From NCBI GenBank assembly GCA_033439795.1, contig JAUTDP010000015.1, positions 124,001 through 188,000 on the forward strand: a DNA stretch of 64,000 bases, written 5' to 3'. Shown piece by piece: positions 59,301-64,000 of the stretch. Both the position numbers and the translations under genes were made by a program. How positions within the stretch are numbered: the first letter of the stretch is position 1; each line of letters opens with the position of its first letter. Source of the DNA: Sordaria brevicollis (taxonomy: Eukaryota; Ascomycota; Sordariomycetes; Sordariales; Sordariaceae). The notes under the pieces are model-generated. The model was not told the origin of the DNA, did no database searches, and was given only the letters and a program-made list of their open reading frames with translations.

Positions 59301-59872
59301 GTTGGGCCTTGATGATGCTTTATTCAGTGCCCACGCGGGATGATGGTCGAATCACTTCGGCAACGCACCCGATTGTTTGTGTAGGATCATCGTTACATTT
59401 TCCCCTGAGTGAAGAGTACAAGCATCGCCACTTTCACCGTTGTCGTTCGGCCGTTTTGTTTGATTCTGTCTGGACTACGATATTCTCGATGATACGACCA
59501 ATCCCTACCCGGCAGACACGTTGTTCTAAGACAACAACTGTGATTGCTCATGGACAGATTGAATGGTACTTCACCCTTGATCAGTGGCACTCAAGTGGGT
59601 ACGGTTACCTGCAAGATGTTTACAAACGACTGGATATCCGTGGTCGCCATCGTTGAGGTTGCACGGTCGCTTGGATCGCTTAGCTGGCATATCAGGGCGT
59701 CGACCCGTCCTCTTTTCTGTCCCTCCATCTTTTCCCAAACCACTTTCAGCACAGGACTGACTGAGCGAACTGCCATCAGCTGAACCGATCACAGCAATTA
59801 TAACTCGGCGTTATCAACGATATCTCACATCATCAGTATCGTCCACCATCACCAACAGCCATATCATCCACC
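56330..59872. other. Gene-poor stretch; one weak small-gene candidate
   Basis: About 3.5 kb. It contains a (CT)n microsatellite at 56891-56909. A minus-strand frame from an ATG at 58120 (MDATPRDSYDPWLMAPSLV...) has gene-like third-position bias, but the only way to extend it past 57979 needs an intron of 34-40 bp, too short for these fungi, so I do not call it. Other frames overlap and lack motifs. The last part carries the promoter of the transporter at 59873. Confidence 0.5.
56891..56909. repeat. (CT)n microsatellite
   Basis: Uninterrupted CT dinucleotides preceded by a T run, about 560 bp downstream of the His-rich gene. Confidence 0.85.
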
Positions 59873-61490
59873 ATGGCAACAGACGTCAAGGATCACAATC
59901 CGCCGCCAACGCACGAGTCATCAAGAGGCACGGGTCACCCACCGATCCCCTCCAACTCGACCGTCACCACCATGAACGGCTCTCTCATTACGCCCATGAA
60001 GCTCGAGGCAGGCGACACGTCAACGCCACCCAATGGCATCGACACGCCTAACTGTGGTATGGACACCGATACTGACGATGTCAATCTTCCCGGGCCAAGA
60101 TATATCCTCGAGAGGATACCAACCATCCTCCAGCCCAGTATCCCATGGAGGAAGAGGTTGATGCATTTCACCTTTGCTTGGTACACCGTTACGTAGGTTT
60201 CCTTTCCTCTGATGAGTAATCATCTCACGATGTAAACAAGTGAAAAACGCTAACGCCATCAACAGACTCTCAACCAGCGGTGTCTCCTTGGTACTAGCCA
60301 TCACCCCCCACCGCTTCCGCGGTCTGTCAACAATCGGTCTCATCATCTTCCTGCTAGACCTTCTCGCCTTCCTGATCATCACAGGGGCCATCACCCTCCG
60401 TTTTGTTCTGTACAAAGTCACCTTCCGGCGTGCCTTCACTCGGCCGAACGAGGCCCTCTTTGTCCCAACCTTTTTCCTGTCCATCGCCGCCATCCTCTGC
60501 AATGTAGCCGAGTACGCCAAAATCTTCATCTTCAACGACGACATCAATTATCGGTTCCACGGCGCCTCAACCGCCCACTCCATCCTCGGCACCAACGCCA
60601 CCGACCCAGCCGGCCCCAACACAAACGGCATCACCTCCGAACCCGACGACGCCTCCGCCCCCTCCGCCTCCCTAACCTCCTTCTCCACCTTCCTCTGCAT
60701 CGCCTTCTGGCTATTCTCCGGTTTCACCTTCCTAGTCTCCGTAATCCAATACCACCTCCTCTTCACCGTCAAAAAGCCCGAACTCCGCCTCTCCCTCACA
60801 ACCATAACCCCCGCCTGGGTCCTCCCCATATTCCCCGTAATGCTAATCGGCACCCTCGCCGGCTCCTTCTCCCGCACCCAACCGCCCGAATCCGCCCTCG
60901 CCATCATCTGCGCCGGCCTCGCCGCCCAGGGTCTAGGCCTGCTAGTCTCCTTCTTCTTTTTCAGTTCTTACCTGTCCAGACTAATGGCCTTTGGTCTCCC
61001 GGCGCAAAGAGCAGGCATGTTCATCGCCGTCGGTCCTACCTCCTTTACCGGCGCCGCGGTGATTTCCATGGCGAGCGACTTGCCGAGGGTTTTCCAGCAG
61101 TTGTCTGCTTCCCACGTCACTGTCCTTACCGGCACCAGCGCCTCAATATCTGGCACCCTAGCTGCTGGCTCCAAACTCGCCTCAATCTGGTTGGGAGTCT
61201 TTTTGTGGGGACTAAGTTTCTGGTTTTTTGTCAGCGCAATAGCGGGTTGCGTAGCGGGGATGGCGGACAAGCGGTTTCATCTTTCTTGGTGGTCGGTGGT
61301 GTTCCCCAACGTTGGGTTCACGATTGCTAGTATCAAAATTGGGGCGGGTTTAGGGAGTGAGGGGGTGTTGTGGATGGGGAGCGGGATGACGGTGTTGCTG
61401 GTGGCGGCGTGGGCGTATATTGGGTTTAGGTGCGTCAGGGCGGTTAGGGGGAGGGAGATTGTGTGGCCGGGGCATGATGAGGATACTTAA
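59873..61490 (+). CDS. TDT-family (Mae1/Ssu1-type) C4-dicarboxylate/malate or sulfite transporter
   Basis: Two exons, 59873-60192 and 60266-61490, with a 73-bp intron (donor GTAGGT, branch GCTAAC, acceptor CAACAG); 514 residues. The N-terminal 90 residues are hydrophilic. The first helix spans the splice site: HFTFAWYTVT then LSTSGVSLVLA, the family signature (H-F-T-W/P-x-W-F-T-x-T-x-x-T-G/S-G). About ten hydrophobic segments follow, with a Ser/Pro/Asp-rich loop near residues 200-235 and conserved FFFFSSYLSR and GPTSFTGAAVI segments. Related fungal proteins move malate (Mae1) or export sulfite (Ssu1). The RPNEALFVPTFFLS segment is of the general family type, so I do not choose between them. 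Plasma membrane location is expected. Confidence 0.9.
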
Positions 61491-62088
61491 GTCCTCGTGT
61501 TAGTCGTGTGCAAGGTACCTGGGGTCTGGAAGAGATGCCTTGGGGAAGGTTAAGCCCTGAGTTGGGGGAATTTTCAGCATGGGATTTTTATGATTCGACG
61601 ACTTTCATTATGGCATACAGTAATTGGCAGTTTGGGGGTTCTAATACAGGCATGGCATGGCATGGAGTTTGAGGGCGTCATTGTTTCGAAGGATTTAGGT
61701 TAGAATCGGTATGAAAGACGGATAGACAAAATGGATACGGGTCATATACTCAGGTTTGGGGATTACGATATGGGATAAAAAAGGATCAATGGAGAATGTT
61801 CGATAGGACGACGTTAGTTGTAATGTTAAAATCTACCGACATGAAGACTGTGCTATTATATCGAAGTTCTAAGAGAACCAGCTTGATACGAAATAAGGCT
61901 AGGCAAACTGTCTTTGAGCACAGAGATGTCATTTGGCATCGTAAAGCCTGAACTGTGCCCTTAACAATCTACCCCCGAGCAATAAAGTAATATACATCCC
62001 ACTCGAAGCGCAAAAAAAAAATCGTCGAATTCAGAAAAAAAAAAAAAGGAGACGACACATCCTGCCATCTCCAAAAGGACAAAAAGCG
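61491..62088. other. Intergenic region between transporter and tRNA-Ser
   Basis: 3' flank of the transporter gene. Contains A-rich runs near 62011-62046. No coding feature seen. Confidence 0.6.
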
Positions 62089-62095
62089 AAAAAAA
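62089..62095 (-). terminator. Pol III terminator of tRNA-Ser
   Basis: T7 on the minus strand, 25 nt past the tRNA end, followed by a further T run (62081-62085 region). Confidence 0.75.
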
Positions 62096-62119
62096 GAAGT
62101 TTTCTGATGGTCATTCGTG

Positions 62120-62201
62120 CGACGTGGGCCTGATTCGAACAGACGCTCCCGAAGGAACAAGATTTCTAGTCTTGCGCATTAGACCACTCTGCCACCACGC
62201 C
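62120..62201 (-). tRNA. tRNA-Ser (anticodon AGA)
   Basis: 82 nt on the minus strand, no intron, no encoded CCA. The acceptor stem GGCGTGG pairs with CCACGTC with one G-T wobble; discriminator G. Anticodon stem CAAGA/TCTTG, loop CTAGAAA with anticodon AGA. A long variable arm (TTCCTTCGGGAGC region) is typical of serine tRNAs. T-arm with TTCGAAT. Reads UCU, and UCC/UCA through inosine. Confidence 0.95.
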
Positions 62202-64000
62202 GAGTGATTGGTATTTGATGCAAGTTGGATCAGAGCGTCATGCTTATAATCCACAGTTTAGCTCTCGCTTGGATAGGGTCTTTGATGAATGTTCGCGACA
62301 AAAGCTTCGATGCAATGTTTCCCGAATACATTCCCTCTCTTATCAAGAAATAATCAGAATCCTATAGATGCTGCTGGAAGTTTATGCTTCGGCGCGGTGC
62401 GCAATGTTCGTCGTCGTTGTTGAGAGCTGACGTTAGTTCACGGCGCAACGATCACTGGAGCACAGGGGCACTGAGACATGCAGCTGTGCATCGCTTCGCT
62501 TGCATCGCGTCAGCCCACGTGCGACGGACCTTTCTCTTCCTTTCTTCAACCTCTTCTGTTACCATCACGATGTCCTCCGCGGAGAGTTTGTTTCTGTTTT
62601 CTCGTATCTTCCCCTTCGAAGCCTTCATTCTTCGTGTCAATTGAGCCCGAGATACCTAATCCACTTCCCCGGGCTCGAACTCCCCATTTGCAAATCTTTG
62701 TCCTGTTGGGCAAGTCCCACTCCGTCTCATCGTCCATCGTTCCTGACCGAAGTGGAGAGAAGGGAGAGCGCTAAAAAGCCTGAGAAGGCAGGAAGGTTTT
62801 GGACGTTACAGGGATGCGTTTTAGTGGGCGGGTTACGAAGTTGGAGGGTTGTGGTTTCCTCGGTTCATGGACGACGTTCCTTCAATCTTTCTCAGCTTCA
62901 CATCAGAGTTTTTCAATGCCACAATTTCTGTTTCCCTCGTCGCTGAATTCTCGCTTGTCACCGTCATGACTCCTTGCTCAATCCATCCATTCTTCACGAC
63001 AGCCCCGAATGATTGCATAACACCATCGTTTACTCTCTTCGCTTCAACCCGTGGCCATCCACGAAATAAAATGCAACACCCATCTTGGCGTCACTGGGAT
63101 TCAGGAACTCTCGAACCACTAGAAGCAACCAAGACTCCAGTCAAATACCCCTGAAAGTCAACTAGCGTAGGGCTATTCACAGACCTCACAGCAGTCACAG
63201 GGCCATTTGACGCCAGAAGGCCTCGCTTTCGCCTGGCTAGTAAATTCCCATGCTTCTTCTTCAACTTGTCCCTCCTGTCAGTTTGGGAACGGGGGTCACG
63301 ACCTCGACATATTCTCTACGGTGATTTGCTTCATGAAGAGAGAGGGTCAACTCTACTCAGATACCTGACGGAAGGGAGGAAAGTTATGCACTCAAAGAAG
63401 TGGTGATACTACCCACCAACCCGCCCGGAAAGTCATGCCCGGAGCGGCCCACGGAACGGGTTCAATACCGCGGCCGCGGCTGCAACACATTGCATTTGCC
63501 GAGCGGTAGGGTTCCCTGTCTATCAACACCAAAGCTGGTCTCACAGGCTCTCAAGGTGCTCGCCGAGAACTTCACACTCTCCATCAGTGCTACACTCCGC
63601 CACAGGCAGCTGCAAATTGATAAAGCTAGGTGCCTTATAATGCAACCTCGCAAAGTCAATCCTCCCACTCTTTTCCTGCGAGTTGTGAAGCAATGGCAAC
63701 ATTGGCGTGGTCTGATGTTCGAGAACCTAGAGGTTGAACCCGCGGACGGCAAGTGAGGCACGCCAATGGACACTCGATGATTATTCATGAGAAACAACAC
63801 CCCTCTTCCGGTCGTACACCAGAGTGCTTGAACATCGTGGTTATAGCTCGCTACTATTACACGACAGGACCCTTGCAGTCGCTGGGTTGTATCATCATGA
63901 CTTTGAACTCGAACCAGGAGAGACGCGGTTCAGCCGTTCAAAGGTCATTCTCCACAGCAATGATGACAGAAAGAGAGCCTACAAGTTATAGTCAACAGAG
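62202..64000. other. No supported gene to the right edge
   Basis: Overlapping frames on both strands (for example 62478-62946 plus, 63400-63756 plus, 63462-63800 minus) have no motif. Pyrimidine-rich sequence near 62520-62720 suggests promoter DNA, perhaps of a gene to the right. A NotI-type GCGGCCGC lies at about 63471-63478. Confidence 0.5.

Overview
The window is nuclear DNA of a filamentous ascomycete (Pezizomycotina, most likely a Sordariomycete-type genome with strong repeat-induced point mutation, RIP). Protein genes have short GT-AG introns (64-150 bp) with CTAAC-like branch points. The tRNA-Ser lacks an encoded CCA. The repeats carry the RIP signature: CpA and TpG almost absent, TpA in excess, CpG retained. 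Species cannot be fixed from the sequence alone.

Region 1 (1-30938) is an AT-rich RIP compartment made of a nested transposon stack. Oldest is element E, a retroelement on the minus strand that runs off the left edge (1-1345 and 29323-30938). Element A, a chromodomain Gypsy element (1351-29317, 240-bp LTRs, target duplication ATATT), sits inside E. A was then hit twice: by Gypsy element B between its protease and reverse transcriptase (3433-12586, 306-bp LTRs, ATATA), and by Gypsy element C in its 3' part (17112-28564, 286-bp LTRs, ATTAA). C in turn carries a Mutator-like DNA transposon D (22674-26325, 82-bp inverted repeats, 8-bp duplication TTTATTAA). A 529-bp solo-LTR-like insertion at 3748-4276 in B is not RIP-mutated and so looks younger than the RIP. 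All internal coding regions are dead: stops at Trp/Gln codons, Cys/His to Tyr, Asp to Asn.

Region 2 (31-40.5 kb) is ordinary gene space. It holds a secreted ricin-B-fold lectin (minus), a multi-pass membrane protein of unknown role (plus), a Clr5-domain protein (plus), and a major-facilitator anion:cation symporter (minus), with the last two convergent.

Region 3 (40489-46109) is a complete but RIP-inactivated Ty1/Copia element on the minus strand (189-bp LTRs, duplication ATAGC). It lies in the divergent promoter region between the transporter and a flavin monooxygenase.

Region 4 (46.3-64 kb) holds the flavin-containing monooxygenase (plus), a tRNA-like Pol III unit (minus), a small RIP-marked relic, a Gly-rich protein with repeated CxxC modules (minus), a small acidic/His-rich protein with a possible long leader (plus), a TDT-family malate/C4-dicarboxylate or sulfite transporter (plus) and a tRNA-Ser(AGA) (minus). 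Long stretches between these (50.6-55.9, 56.3-59.9, 62.2-64 kb) show no gene I can support. No operon-like or defence-type gene cluster is visible. The most unusual signal is the RIP pattern: in all the complete elements, mutation fades over the outermost 100-150 bp, so the two LTRs of an element are mutated in mirror image.
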